Origin: Gremmenia infestans
Lineage: Eukaryota > Ascomycota > Leotiomycetes > Helotiales > Hamatocanthoscyphaceae
Length of the DNA stretch: 64,000 nt
Reading direction: 5' to 3'
Assembly: GCA_032629725.1 (NCBI GenBank)
Contig: JAFEVB010000007.1
Location: forward strand, 124,001 to 188,000
Within the stretch, counting starts at the first letter, position 1; each line of letters opens with the position of its first letter. A program made the position numbers and the translations under genes. Positions 11,055-21,429 of this stretch are shown here, piece by piece. Below the pieces are notes generated by a model, which did not search any database, was not told the DNA's origin, and worked only from the letters and a program-made list of their open reading frames with translations.

Positions 11055-12956
11055 TCAAAACTCCTCCATAAGTGCATCAACATCCAAATCCTCTCCCTCA
11101 TCCAAGCCCACTCCCCTTCCACCCTCCCAATCCACAAACTGCTCCACCCAATCCTCCTCCCCATCAACACCAATTTCACCACGAGTCATCCACCTCGGGT
11201 CCGGGGGATCCTTCGCATAAGGCGGCTTGTGCTCTTTGCAGTATCCACATTTGGGCCCGTGCTGTATTTCGAGCATGTTCAGGCGGAACATTTCGTCGTA
11301 GGTGTGTAGGCCAGCGGCAAGGGCTTGGTGGTAGGCTTCGTTGACCTTGTAGATAGTTAGCAAAAGAGGAAAAGAAACATCTGGTTTGTCAAAAGCGAGA
11401 AGGCTGGGTAATATGCGGAGAATACGAACTTCCCCCTGCATCATCTCCACCGAAATATCATCCCCCATCTCATCCCAATCTCTCAACGTAAAAGTCCCAT
11501 CCGGTGCCATCTGCCCATGACGCTCTGCATAAGTAGCAGACTCTGCGCGCTGTGTCAAAAACTGCGCTGCTGTGTGTGCGGGGGTTTTCATTGGGTTGGG
11601 GAAATTACTGGTACTGGGCTTTGGTGGAGGAAGTGAGCCACAGATCTTCAGAGGGGGGTTGGGGTCTGGGAGTGGGTAGTGCAGCGCAGCGAAGTCTTTG
11701 TCTGCTGATATTTTTGGTGGGCTGAGGAGGAGGGACATGCTGTGTTGGGTGTCTTCGGGAGGTTCTTGCATGTTCGGCGCGGGTCGGGAGTTTTGTGTTT
11801 GTGGATGTGGTTGAAAGTCCTCGAGAGGGTTTTTTGTTCCCAGAGAATTCTGCATTTGCGCGAATATTTGGGCATGTTGTTGTACTTGGTATTCTTGTAA
11901 ATTTTGTTGCATATCTATGGGCTGTTGTGGGTGGATGTTTCCTGGAGCATGTTGCTTGTTTGTGGATTGTTCTTGTTCTGGCCGACCCGTTGCTATTGAA
12001 TGTTCCATGGCGCGTTGTTTAGTAGCAAGGGTAGCCAAGTGGTCTCGAAGCTGCAGGTGCCTTAAAGATACCAAAGAAGAATTTGGATACCTGTCGGGAA
12101 AAGGAAAACCCGGCAGGAAGGGTCTTGCCCAAGTATCTTCCGGGTCGTCAGAAGGTAAGGTAGAATTATAACGGTCCAAAGGTTTTGGGTACGGCTTGAT
12201 GACAGGTGTGAATTTGACGTCGTTAAAAATAAAGGGATCTGTCAACACTGGGATGTTTCCGTAACATATAGGAGAAAGGAAATCGCGTGCCCATTCGAGA
12301 TCAACCGCTATATGCAAATAACATATCAGAAGTGTTCGGAGCGTGTAAATAGAAGAATTCACCTTTGGGAATTTTGAGAAGGCGAGCTCCGTCGTTCAAA
12401 CAGACCCACTGAACTTTGCTTGGGCGAATATGTTCAATACTCCTTTCTGTGAGGCTTGGTCAACATGCCAGGTAAGACTTGCTTTGATAATTGCCTTACC
12501 TGCTCTTAATGCTTCTGATATGATAAAATAATCTTGGCCAGGTTCTGAAGGTGCATTGTTAGGATAGTCGTGCGGGACCTGTTGTTTATTGTCGATAGCT
12601 TGAGAAACTTCCTTGAGCGACGTCGCACTCCCAGAATTGAATACCTCCTGCTCGTTCGGAGTTCGTATATCTGGCATCGGCTCGTCGATCATTTGCTCCA
12701 TTGTCCAGCCCTCAAAATCCAGAGAATGAGGGTCATCTACTACCAGGTCAGAATCCGTTGATTTATTGTCTGCTCTCTTCTGGAAGCCATGAAACACGCT
12801 GCCAGAGGCGTCTTGTAAGCTTCCAGGTGCGCTTTTTGGAGATGTTGGAGGCGAGCGTGTAAACAAGTGTTGATTGAATCTGGAGACGCGCTTTGATACA
12901 GGTCCAGCCTGGTCAAATATGGAGCGCTTTGCGGGTCGTTTCTCGTGTGAATTCAT
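11055..12956 (-). CDS. Fungal orphan protein, Gln-rich centre (unknown function)
   Basis: Three exons (12956-12500, 12446-12363, 12307-11055) encode 597 residues. The introns 12447-12499 (GTAAGG..CACAG) and 12308-12362 (GTGAAT..ATATAG) restore a continuous frame through SIEHIRPSKVQWVCLNDGAR. I do not recognise the family. The N-terminus is basic (KRPAKRSIFDQAGPVSKRVSR), nuclear-signal-like. The middle is Gln/Pro-rich and probably disordered. The C-terminal 200 residues look folded (FTLRDWDEMGDDISVEMM, YHQALAAGLHTYDEMFRLN) and include a CGYC pair, then an acidic end. A nuclear scaffold or transcription-associated role is only a guess from composition. Confidence 0.72.
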
Positions 12957-13853
12957 GGCATGTGAATAATACTCACTCGGAATAGGCTCTGTTGTTTAGG
13001 TAAATTGCACGATTGAGGGGGAAAACAAACACGCGCTGGCGACCATCGCGGTTCTTGAGTTCTTGTTATGATTCGGTAGTGGTAATGTAGATTCTGCCAC
13101 TGATGACCGAGTCTGCTCAATAGCCGCAACAGTTCATTCTCATCCTATAATTACGAAGGCAGCAGTTCAGATAATGTCAGTCTCATGTTGTGTAAAGTCA
13201 AGTAAACAAGACAGAGCGGCCCTCCACATCAAGTGAATTATCGCAGCTCCTCGCTTGAAAGTCGAATGTTAGTTCCTACCTACCGTAGGTACATAAAGTA
13301 TTCACCTACTAACGCTTAGTAGCACAGTTCTTAAATACCAACATGTATAATACCACTTTGACTATCTTTTGTTCATATTATCATAGGATCTCGTTTGCCT
13401 GTCTCGCACTTGCAACGAAGAGCCATAAGGAATGGAAGTAATAAGTTATGCACTTTAGATACATAAGCAACAAATGTCGACCGGAGTAAAGGAGTAACGC
13501 GGCAATACCTAGGTAGAATTGGGCAGAAGAGATATACGATTTGAAGTTGGATCACGCAAAGTCACAGAAGCTGACTCAATCACAGCTTCACTGGAAGCAT
13601 GAACTATTTATACAGTTTTCTTATTTTATCTATATACTTCCCAAGAATTATACAATCTATTCCAATAGTCGTCTTCATGTCCGACGGTAACACGCCCTGA
13701 AACGACCTTTTCTTTTTGCATCCTCCTCAGCGGCTCGAACACTCAAAATGCCCAACCGACAATGCTGGACGAAACGGCGCTTAGTGACTCCGCGGTGCTG
13801 CGCTTCTGGTCTGCTAAATTAGTTATGATCATGTCCTTTCCTCGGTTCGTGTC
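12957..13853. other. Intergenic region with palindromic TACCTACCGTAGGTAC-like motifs
   Basis: About 900 bases, AT-rich toward 13300-13680. It contains CTACCTACCGTAGGTAC at about 13275-13292 and TACCTAGGTA at about 13506-13515, members of the CCTAGGTA motif family seen in other gaps of this window. No gene is seen. Confidence 0.45.
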
Positions 13854-15216
13854 TCAGTCAGCTGAGAGATCGATAATATCAACCATGCTCACGCTCGTCG
13901 CAAACCTTCCAAGGCAGGAAAGCGGCGGCTTCTTGATCAAATCGACAACAGCTGGAAGACTAGGTAAATAAAGCTCCCGATCCGAACTTGCGTGTGCCCT
14001 TCAAGGCGTGTGTCGTTCAACTTCATGCTCGCGTTGCAAAACACCCGATCCGAAACAATATTGTCCCACTCTTCCCGAGACCATGACCGACATATGGCCA
14101 ACAAAGCGTCGGTGAGTGACGCTTCTCCCCTGCCGTCCTCAAACAGCAGTCTCCCGTGTTCAGACTCGAATTCGGTATTTGTTCCCACGAATTGAAAAAG
14201 CTTTTGGACCCATACATAACCTTTGTTGGAGTACGCAGTGGCAATGAACTCGTTCAGCTTTATGGGAGAAAGCTGTGGTGTACTCTCCAGCTCAGCAACA
14301 GCTATACCTATCTCCTTATCCGTCATCGTCCGGGCTACCTTCAACAAACCCTCGTTCAAAACGTCTGTCATCATTTCAGGATCCGCATCATGCCAAAGAG
14401 GTGTATATAAAAGATGGTAGCATATCCCTACTAGTGCATTCAATGCATTGTATTTCGTTTTATAGCAGGTCCTTCGAGATACTTCTGGGCAGATCTCGTC
14501 TCGAATGATCTTGACAATCTTAATGCCGGCTAAGGAGGATTCCTGGTACTCCCCCTCAAGAGTAGCCTTGACTTTCTTGGAGCATCTCCGAAAGCCAACC
14601 GGTCCTGGCACCTTCAGCAGTCGAGAAATGTCGTCCAAATCGCTCCAAATCGAGTAATCACACCCCGGCCTCGAGATATCGACCTCCTCTTTCGGTATCA
14701 GCCTAAGCTTCTTGCCTTTTGACAAAAATAGCTTCTTCTTTCGCAACGTTCTTCAAGGCGCATGGACTCCAAGATTTTGACAATGTTGTCCACCAAGACC
14801 CTCGGCCCCCTCCCATCCCTCACATCGTTAGAAGCCGGATTATTCGGCGCATAGGCAACAGCCACAGCCATCTGAACCAAAGCGTGCAAAGCACTGACTT
14901 TCGTCTTGATATGAGTCCATTTGCTTGTAATGCGGCGCATACTGGTCATATTCTCCGCCGTCGACACAATAGATTCTGTGACGGTTCACGCCCACAGGTA
15001 GTCATTCATGGAATGATGGTATGGCATCTCCCTCTTCTCTATCTCTTGCTCGAAGAATTGCAACCAGCTGCTAAGATCGGGAGCATCCGTATATTCGTGG
15101 CCCTATTGCTTGGATGCGTTCATCAGCTTGGTGAAGGCATTGATCTTGGTAGGGACAACTGGTCTTCCTGGTGCATCGCCCCTGAATATGGAATAGGAAC
15201 GTTTTGAGGGCGCCAT
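13854..15216 (-). pseudogene. Decayed gene of unknown family (two in-frame stops, two frame changes)
   Basis: Reading leftward from an ATG at 15216, a protein-like frame (MAPSKRSYSIFRGDAPGR...) is broken by TAG (after NASKQ) and TGA (after NDYLWA). It continues in the same frame through SKWTHIKTKVSALHALVQMA to near 14750. It then shifts frame at RLEE/RKKKLFLSKG and runs to near 13990, and shifts again to a third frame (RELYLPSLPAVVDLIKKPPL) ending at 13854. Each segment has coding-like composition and they abut end to end, so this looks like one former gene of about 450 residues. I do not recognise the family. The TAG could be removed by a weak 57-base intron, but the TGA and the shifts have no convincing splice explanation. 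Confidence 0.6.
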
Positions 15217-15422
15217 TTCCGTGAGTCGTTAGTTAAGAAAAATTCTGAACGATGGGCGCTGTCTAGACTCTGGATGAAAATATTTAAGAATTGGGGAGAC
15301 GCGTCTGAATGCGGAAGTCGCGACGGAAGTGGAGGGGCATAAGATTGATCACGTGTATATTTATGCAAGTTATGCAAGAAATAGATGGTAGTGCTGGTTC
15401 AAATGGTCTATGAAAGGTAATC

Positions 15423-18020
15423 TTATCCGATATTGAACTCGCTCGCGACAGCCATATGCTCTTTCATCTTCTTCTTCATCCTCCTTGCAGCATCGTCATC
15501 CGCTCTAGGCAATTCCAAGTCCAATTTCCTCTGCTTCCTCGCTCTCTCTCCCTCAGGCGCTTTATCCTCCACCTCTCCTCTCTTCGCCTTCCTAGCTGCA
15601 ACACTTCTATCCGCCTTTGTCATCTTGTTTGGCCTCAAACCAGGCACTTTGATACTACCCGGTTTATCTCTCAGCGCGAACGCTTTTGCTAGATGTCCTA
15701 GATGGAGAGTTTGCATGTTGAAGATATGCCTTTCGTTTGCTACATGAGTAGCATATGCACGGATATGGCTTTGGTATCCACGGCGTGCCATCTCGAGATA
15801 TTTAGGTGAGTCTTGACTCCAGCGCTCGACCTCCAATTGCCATTCTGTAGCACGCTCTTCCCATTCTCTGCCTGTACCACCGAACCCTTTTCGTACTAAA
15901 TCCTCAGCGGTATGGTGGGTGAGTGATTTCTTACCGTCCTTGTAGCCTGATGCTAGGATGGAAACATACTCTTCTTCCTCGCCAGGGAGCAGGAAGATCA
16001 ATGCTCGGCCCTCTCGTCCCGCTCGAGCGGTTCTCCCGACACGATGAAGATGGTCGTCGGCGCTGAAAGGGGGGTCGTACTCAATTACATAGTCTACGTT
16101 TGGTAAATCCAGACCTCGAGATGCGACATCGGTACAGACCAAGACGCAGGGCTCTGTAGATTGAGTAAAAGCCTTGAGCGTTGCTGTTCTAATATTTTGA
16201 GCCAATGAGCCGTGTAACTTGTGGAGGATGACGGGATTTGTATTGCTGGAGAACGCAGTTCCATGAGCAACTGTGTCTTTGGTCAAGTCCGTCTTCGTAA
16301 TTGTCGGTACTTCAGGTTGGGCTTCTCCATCTTCTGCTGAAACCTCGAGAGGCCGACTGAATAATGAGAAGTGAAAGTCGACCGAATCAGCACAGGAAAT
16401 GAATACAATCGCCTTCATGACTGAACCTCGTCTCGCAAATGCGCGCTTGAGGATTGCTGTAAGTGTGACGAGTCGTAGCTTGGCGGGAACGACGGCATAC
16501 GACTGCTTTAATTGGGCTGGAGCTGAAAACACTTTCTCCTCCGTTTCTGTGTCGCTCGTTTTCTCCTTCGTGGTATCCACTTCAGCAGGATCCGCTTGTA
16601 TGTGAACCGCATCCTTCAAACTAATTTCTCCGAGTCGTTGAACATTCATCTTCATAGTAGCCGAGCAAAGGACCGTCACCTTTCGACTTGGTAAGGCCTT
16701 GAGGTCCAAGCCTTGAATCGAAGGCACCTTTAACGCTCTTCGACCGATCTTCTCCACAATCCCCTTGATCTCCTCCTCGAATCCCAACTCCATTAATCGA
16801 TCCCCTTCATCCAATACTAACCATCTAACCTTGCTAACATTCAAGACTTCAGTGTTGTCCAAATGATCCGCAAGTCTTCCAGGAGTTGCGATTAGAATAT
16901 TCACACCCTTTCGTAGTCTGGCTTTCTCCGATTGTTTGCTCTCCCCTCCAATCACCGTAGTGCCCACAATCCAGGGCGCACATCTCAAAAGCTTCTCCAA
17001 AACGGCAGCTATCTGCTTACACAACTCTCGCGTAGGAGCAAGCACGATTGCAAATAATCCAGAATCTCGATGTACCTGCACGTCCTTGCTGCTCATTGCC
17101 AGAATTCGCTCCACAATGGGCAATAGGTATGCCAGGGTTTTACCTGAACCAGTTTCCGCTTGTATGAACGCATCGCTGTCGTCCTTCACCATTTGAGTTA
17201 CTGCTGCCTTCTGAATCGCAGTCGGTGCTTTCATCCCCATCTTAGTCGAGAGATGGGCAGCTAGTCGTAGTGAGAGACCCAGGTTCACAAATGTAGACAT
17301 CTCATCGGTAAGAGGGGCATTAGACGGTTTAGCTGGTTCAGCCGCTTCTTCGGGTTCCTCGAACGTAGTCTTTGACGAAGGGTTGAACGTGAAGAGTGAC
17401 GAGATTATCTGGTTTGGTTTTCCAGTATCCTTATTGTGACCAGGGCCAATGCTTCCAGGCGGTTGTTTTCCTGGTACAAAGCTCGGTCTTGTATCCTCGT
17501 CTCCGAACTTTTTGGAGCTGCTGCCAATCTTTATACTTCCAGGAGGCAGTTTCCCTGACATAAAAGCAGGTCTTGTCTCGTCGTCCTCGAACTTCTTTGA
17601 GCCGCCGCCACTTGTTATGCTTCCTGGAGGTAGTTTGCCAGATACGAAAGCAGGTCTTGTCTCATCTTGTATCGCGGTATCCCGTCTGGCTCCTATATTT
17701 ATACTACCAGGCGGAAGTTTCCCTGAAATCACTCTCGCAGTATTCTCATTTCTCCCAGAATTCTCAGTTATTCCCGAATCATCTTCAACCCGTTGTCTTT
17801 TCGGTGGCCTTGCGTTGGCTCCCGGACCAATGTAATCTTCGACTCCAACATCGTGCCGTCTCTCGTTGAATATTTCTCGGGCGTGGGGTTGCGGTCTTGG
17901 TCCACGAGCCTCCCTCTTTGCTGCCAGACGGTCCTTCCAACGCCCTCCTTGAATGATTGGTTTAGACAGGAGAGGAGAGTCTCCTATCTCAAAGTTCATA
18001 ATCATGCCATCGTCGGCCAT
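15423..18020 (-). CDS. DBP7: ATP-dependent RNA helicase DBP7
   Basis: Single exon, 865 residues from the ATG at 18020 (MADDGMIMNFEIGD); upstream codons in frame lack an ATG. Helicase motifs are in order: Q-motif region APTAIQKAAV, motif I AETGSGKT, Ia APTRELCKQI, motif II DEGD (the Dbp7 variant of DEAD), III SAT, then the C-terminal domain with TDVASRGLDLPNVDYVIEYD and [14 protein letters not shown] basic C-terminal extension follows. Dbp7 works in the nucleolus on early 60S precursors. The N-terminus carries four copies of a GKLPPGSI motif at an exact 28-residue spacing. The gene is divergent from pantothenate synthetase with 296 bases between start codons. Confidence 0.95.
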   Translation of the reverse strand: MADDGMIMNFEIGDSPLLSKPIIQGGRWKDRLAAKREARGPRPQPHAREIFNERRHDVGVEDYIGPGANARPPKRQRVEDDSGITENSGRNENTARVISGKLPPGSINIGARRDTAIQDETRPAFVSGKLPPGSITSGGGSKKFEDDETRPAFMSGKLPPGSIKIGSSSKKFGDEDTRPSFVPGKQPPGSIGPGHNKDTGKPNQIISSLFTFNPSSKTTFEEPEEAAEPAKPSNAPLTDEMSTFVNLGLSLRLAAHLSTKMGMKAPTAIQKAAVTQMVKDDSDAFIQAETGSGKTLAYLLPIVERILAMSSKDVQVHRDSGLFAIVLAPTRELCKQIAAVLEKLLRCAPWIVGTTVIGGESKQSEKARLRKGVNILIATPGRLADHLDNTEVLNVSKVRWLVLDEGDRLMELGFEEEIKGIVEKIGRRALKVPSIQGLDLKALPSRKVTVLCSATMKMNVQRLGEISLKDAVHIQADPAEVDTTKEKTSDTETEEKVFSAPAQLKQSYAVVPAKLRLVTLTAILKRAFARRGSVMKAIVFISCADSVDFHFSLFSRPLEVSAEDGEAQPEVPTITKTDLTKDTVAHGTAFSSNTNPVILHKLHGSLAQNIRTATLKAFTQSTEPCVLVCTDVASRGLDLPNVDYVIEYDPPFSADDHLHRVGRTARAGREGRALIFLLPGEEEEYVSILASGYKDGKKSLTHHTAEDLVRKGFGGTGREWEERATEWQLEVERWSQDSPKYLEMARRGYQSHIRAYATHVANERHIFNMQTLHLGHLAKAFALRDKPGSIKVPGLRPNKMTKADRSVAARKAKRGEVEDKAPEGERARKQRKLDLELPRADDDAARRMKKKMKEHMAVASEFNIG
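17438..17745 (-). repeat. Tandem 84-bp coding repeat in DBP7 (28 residues, four units)
   Basis: SGKLPPGSI occurs at residues 99-107, 127-135 and 155-163, and a diverged copy PGKQPPGSI at 183-191, with identical 28-residue spacing. Units two to four also share a DETRPAF- or DEDTRPSF-type lead-in. The DNA shows matching 84-base periodicity with substitutions. It lies in the disordered N-terminal extension ahead of the helicase core. Confidence 0.85.
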
Positions 18021-18316
18021 GATTGTTAGTTTTCGAGAAATATTCAAGATTTTGGTATTTTCTGACCTTCCGATAAAGTCAGAAAAGTTTGGTTATCGAG
18101 GAAAGTGCACGGACCGAAGATTCCCCGCGATGCGAACTAGTCCCCTTGGGGAAACTGGCTGCGGAGCTTCAAAAAAGCTTCTTGGGCTTCGATATACGCA
18201 GCACATACCATCACAGCAATGAAGTCGGGCAAGCATTCTTGTCAAAATGGGCCTTGAACGGGCACCTCCATATTTCGACCATCTACTACCCAAATATTGA
18301 GCATCAATTGGCAATC
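18021..18316. promoter_or_regulatory. Divergent promoter DBP7 / pantothenate synthetase
   Basis: 296 bases hold both promoters. The plus-strand frame of the downstream gene is open through most of it, but codons upstream of 18317 do not resemble the family, so I treat it as untranslated. Confidence 0.45.
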
Positions 18317-19465
18317 ATGTTCTCTAGAAGCCATTGTATAGCTTTTTCGAGCTCTAATATACGACATGTCTTGAAAACAACCAGCCCTCTATGTTCTTCC
18401 TCACATCTTCGTTCATTTCACTTTCGAAGCAAGGGCCCAGTGATACCTCACACGTCTATCAAGATCTTCCGAGAGATTCCGGAACTGCAAGCATGGCGTC
18501 GAAAACAACTCCTTGACTACCGTACCGTCGGTCTCGTTCCTACCATGGGAGCCCTGCACGAAGGCCATCTGTCCCTAATTCGAATGGCAGCCGCCGAGAA
18601 CCACCGCGTCGTTGTCAGCGTATACGTAAACCCAACCCAATTCGGCGTGCACGAAGACCTAGACAGCTATCCCAAGACCTGGGAAAGGGATTGTGGTATG
18701 CTGAAGGATCTTGATAAGGAGCTCGCTGAAGATGGGAACAACCTTGGAGGCATTGCTGCCGTCTTTGCGCCTACAACAGACACCATGTATCCCAGCGGCA
18801 GGCCAGATCAGGAGGTCAATGCCAAAGGGAGCTTTGTGAATATTACACCTGTTGGAGAAGTCTTGGAAGGCGCAAGTCGGCCTACGTTCTTCCGGGGAGT
18901 GGCTACAGTGTGTATGAAGTTGTTCAATATCGTAATGCCTGAAAAGGTCTATTTTGGACAGAAGGATGTACAACAGACAGTGGTGATGAAGAAGATGGTC
19001 AAAGACTTTTGTATGAATACGCAGGTGGTTGTTGGTGATACCCAGAGGGCGCCAGATGGATTGGCGCTAAGTTCCAGGAATGTTTATTTAGGTACAAGAA
19101 GACGGAAAGTTGCGACGATTTTGTCAAAAATCTTGAGGGTAGCGGAGATGAGTTATTTACGAGAACACCGTTTGCGGGATGAGCTCCTGGGGCCTGCTGA
19201 ACAATTGACGAAGCTCCTATCAATGGAGCAACACCAGTTGCCACCAGAAGAACGGGTGAATTTTGAGATCGATTACATCTCCTTGGCAGATCCGGAAACG
19301 ATGCAGGAATTGGATGAAGTCGATGAGACGAAAGGGGCAATTATCAGTGGAGCCGTGAAGTTGCTACCGGTCGAAGTTCCGCAGCCCGGGGAAGATCTGG
19401 GGTTGTCAGATGGGCCGCCAGTAAGGTTGATTGACAACATCATCCTGAAGCCCGTGAAGTTATAG
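18317..19465 (+). CDS. PAN6: Pantothenate synthetase (pantoate-beta-alanine ligase)
   Basis: Single exon, 382 residues. It catalyses ATP-dependent joining of D-pantoate and beta-alanine, the last step of pantothenate (vitamin B5) synthesis. Nucleotidyl-transferase motifs are clear: VPTMGALHEGHLSLIR (HxGH-type), VSVYVNPTQFG, YFGQKDVQQ and RAPDGLALSSRNVYL (KMSKS-like loop). I chose ATG 18317 because it gives a family-like length with a Ser/Arg-rich N-terminus of about 50 residues, possibly a mitochondrial presequence. The ORF stays open farther upstream without family similarity. It converges on the reductase gene, leaving 130 bases between stops. Confidence 0.93.
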   Translation: MFSRSHCIAFSSSNIRHVLKTTSPLCSSSHLRSFHFRSKGPVIPHTSIKIFREIPELQAWRRKQLLDYRTVGLVPTMGALHEGHLSLIRMAAAENHRVVVSVYVNPTQFGVHEDLDSYPKTWERDCGMLKDLDKELAEDGNNLGGIAAVFAPTTDTMYPSGRPDQEVNAKGSFVNITPVGEVLEGASRPTFFRGVATVCMKLFNIVMPEKVYFGQKDVQQTVVMKKMVKDFCMNTQVVVGDTQRAPDGLALSSRNVYLGTRRRKVATILSKILRVAEMSYLREHRLRDELLGPAEQLTKLLSMEQHQLPPEERVNFEIDYISLADPETMQELDEVDETKGAIISGAVKLLPVEVPQPGEDLGLSDGPPVRLIDNIILKPVKL

Positions 19466-19595
19466 GAAATGAATTCGCGGGCTATTATGGTATGTGAAAG
19501 AAGAATTCAAAACGAGGATAATCCCGAGAGATGCATTGTCGGACTTCATGTTAGGCACCTCTTTACCATATTACCAAGTAGACGCTCTCACACTT

Positions 19596-20936
19596 TCACT
19601 CTCTTCCATCATTTCTTCCGAAGCCCGGAGTATCTTCAACTCTAAAAACGTATTTCACCGCACTAGCTTTCCCAGCCTTTAAATCAGCTAGCGCACCCTC
19701 CACTCCATCGAGCCCTCCTTTCCTAATCTCATACGGATGTCCCTTGAACCATCCATCAGCAAGTCCTTTTGCAAACAAGCGGAAGAAAACATATGCCAAG
19801 TCCGGGTCATAATCACGAGTCCCAGGTCCCCCATGTGAGCCCCCAACAGCAGTGCGTACATGGCTCATCATTGGCGGAATGTCGCTCTCAGGATATGGCA
19901 GCAGGAGAGTAATTGCACCATGGGGATCCATAACCTCAATCATCGGTTTCCAGCTCTCGTTCCCACTGATGACATCAAACCCGTACTTGACCTCCTGTAA
20001 ACCATTGGCTCTAAGAGCGTCCCTGAAGCCTTGAGCCACGGCTTTCGGTCCTTGTCGATAGTCAATAATCGTGTCGCCTTTGGATCGGTCAATCAACGTC
20101 TCGACGTGCGATGCACCTTTTCCGGCAACGCAGAGCAAAGGGTGGATGTTAGCACGTTTGGCGAGCTGAATTGCGAAGCATCCTACGGCGGAAGATGCGC
20201 CATATATGATTAGTGGTGTTGAGTTTTTGGCTGGTGACCATGGCATTGGGAGCGGGAGGCGAGAGAAAAGAGCCATTGCTGCCGTCATTGCAGCTAATCT
20301 GTATTTTGTTGTTAGTACTTTCTATTTCGAAGGGTGAAGCTAGGTTTACGGGATCGTTGCAGCTTCTGTAATTCAGGTTAGAAGTCGAATTAGGGGGCAC
20401 TTTGGAAGTTCTTTACCTTCAAACGAAATCTTCTTTGGCAAATGAAAGGTGGTATATGCCCAAGCCAACGCATATTCTGCATACCCACCCCCTGGGCCGC
20501 CCATCTCATGAAACGCCGCAACACGATCTCCAGGCTATTTCAAGATCACATTAGCTATCGCCTCTCTCAGAATAAACTTCCCACTTACCTTGAACTCGGT
20601 GACGTTCTCTCCCACGGCGTGAACATACCCCGCCACATCATCCCCTTGATTGATAACATTACCACGCCATTCAGGACGCTTCCAATCTTTGGGATTAGAT
20701 CCAACAGCAACGACTTTGATAACAACTTGATCTTTGTTTGGAGTAGGGACAGGCGAATTGATTACCGTTACTTTCGGTCCAGCTTTTATTAGAAGTTCTT
20801 TCATTTCATATGAAATCAGTCTACGTGGCCCGTTAGCTGGAAATGATTTCCGAAACAGAAACGCATTCTGCTGGCCCAGTCGATTCGGTCGTAGAAGGTT
20901 TTGCCAAAGTTTCAACGCTGGTAATGCTACCCTCAT
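19596..20936 (-). CDS. Medium-chain dehydrogenase/reductase (zinc-less alcohol dehydrogenase / enoyl reductase type)
   Basis: Four exons (20936-20589, 20534-20417, 20365-20350, 20298-19596) encode 394 residues. The GroES-like half includes QVVIKVVAVGSNPKDWKRPEW and GDDVAGYVHAVGENVTEFK, then PGDRVAAFHEMGGPGGGYAEY. The nucleotide-binding half has IIYGASSAVGCFAIQLAKRA. No catalytic-zinc ligand set is apparent, so it is probably an NADPH-dependent reductase like fungal ToxD or trans-enoyl reductases. Exon 3 is only 16 nt, and without it AATIPLAAMTAAM cannot be assembled. The first 44 residues are Arg-rich with no acidic residue until Glu44 and may target mitochondria; an alternative start is Met45 (20804). 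It is divergent from a Zn2Cys6 activator, which could regulate it. Confidence 0.85.
20350..20365 (-). other. 16-nt micro-exon of the reductase gene
   Basis: It is flanked by introns 20366-20416 (GTAAAG..TTACAG) and 20299-20349 (GTAAAC..ATACAG), each 51 bases. It supplies the codons for the conserved AATIP stretch between the two halves of the enzyme, entering in phase 1 and leaving in phase 2. Confidence 0.8.
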
Positions 20937-21429
20937 TTCGTTGGTCCTTTTGTTCTCAAGACTTGGACGGCTGTCAATTGACTATAGAGGCGGAGGTTGC
21001 TTTCGAAACCTCACCCAATCACACGACGTCCGAACACTGTAGGAGTTAATATAATAGGATCAAAATCCGATTCCGGCTTTTGAGCAACGTGTGGGGAACG
21101 TGGGGTACTTAGTATTACTGCACGGAGGGTAGGAAATAAGCAAATATTATTCGCTACAACATGTGTACTATAAATTTAGTAGTGTCCAAGTAAATCCTAC
21201 CTTACTATTCGAAGCGCAAAGTGGTCTATAGTGGAATCTATAAAAATAAGTAAATGTCCAAGTCATGTGATTTTCTGTACTAAAATTTGTTTGAGCAGCT
21301 GACCGGGATGATAACATTCAAAGAGATTTTACTGTTGCTCCCCCACTCATAAGTCCCGAATAATTATCTGGGTTATAGATTATGTACCAAAATGCGATAC
21401 TTGCCTAAAGAATAGGCACCGTTTCTTAT
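20937..21429. promoter_or_regulatory. Divergent promoter between reductase and Zn2Cys6 activator
   Basis: 493 bases, distinctly AT-rich from about 21100 to 21400. No gene is seen. A shared regulatory region for enzyme and activator is plausible from the arrangement. Confidence 0.4.

Noticed and set aside
11342..11425. Possible extra intron in the orphan gene around LLAFDKPDVSFPLLLTIYK
   Set aside because: The candidate GTATTC..TACAAG intron would break the frame, whereas the exon is open and coding-like as it stands.
15061..15150. Intron GTTGTC..CAATAG that would remove the TAG of the pseudogene
   Set aside because: The donor is weak and the other stop and two frameshifts remain, so decay explains the locus better.
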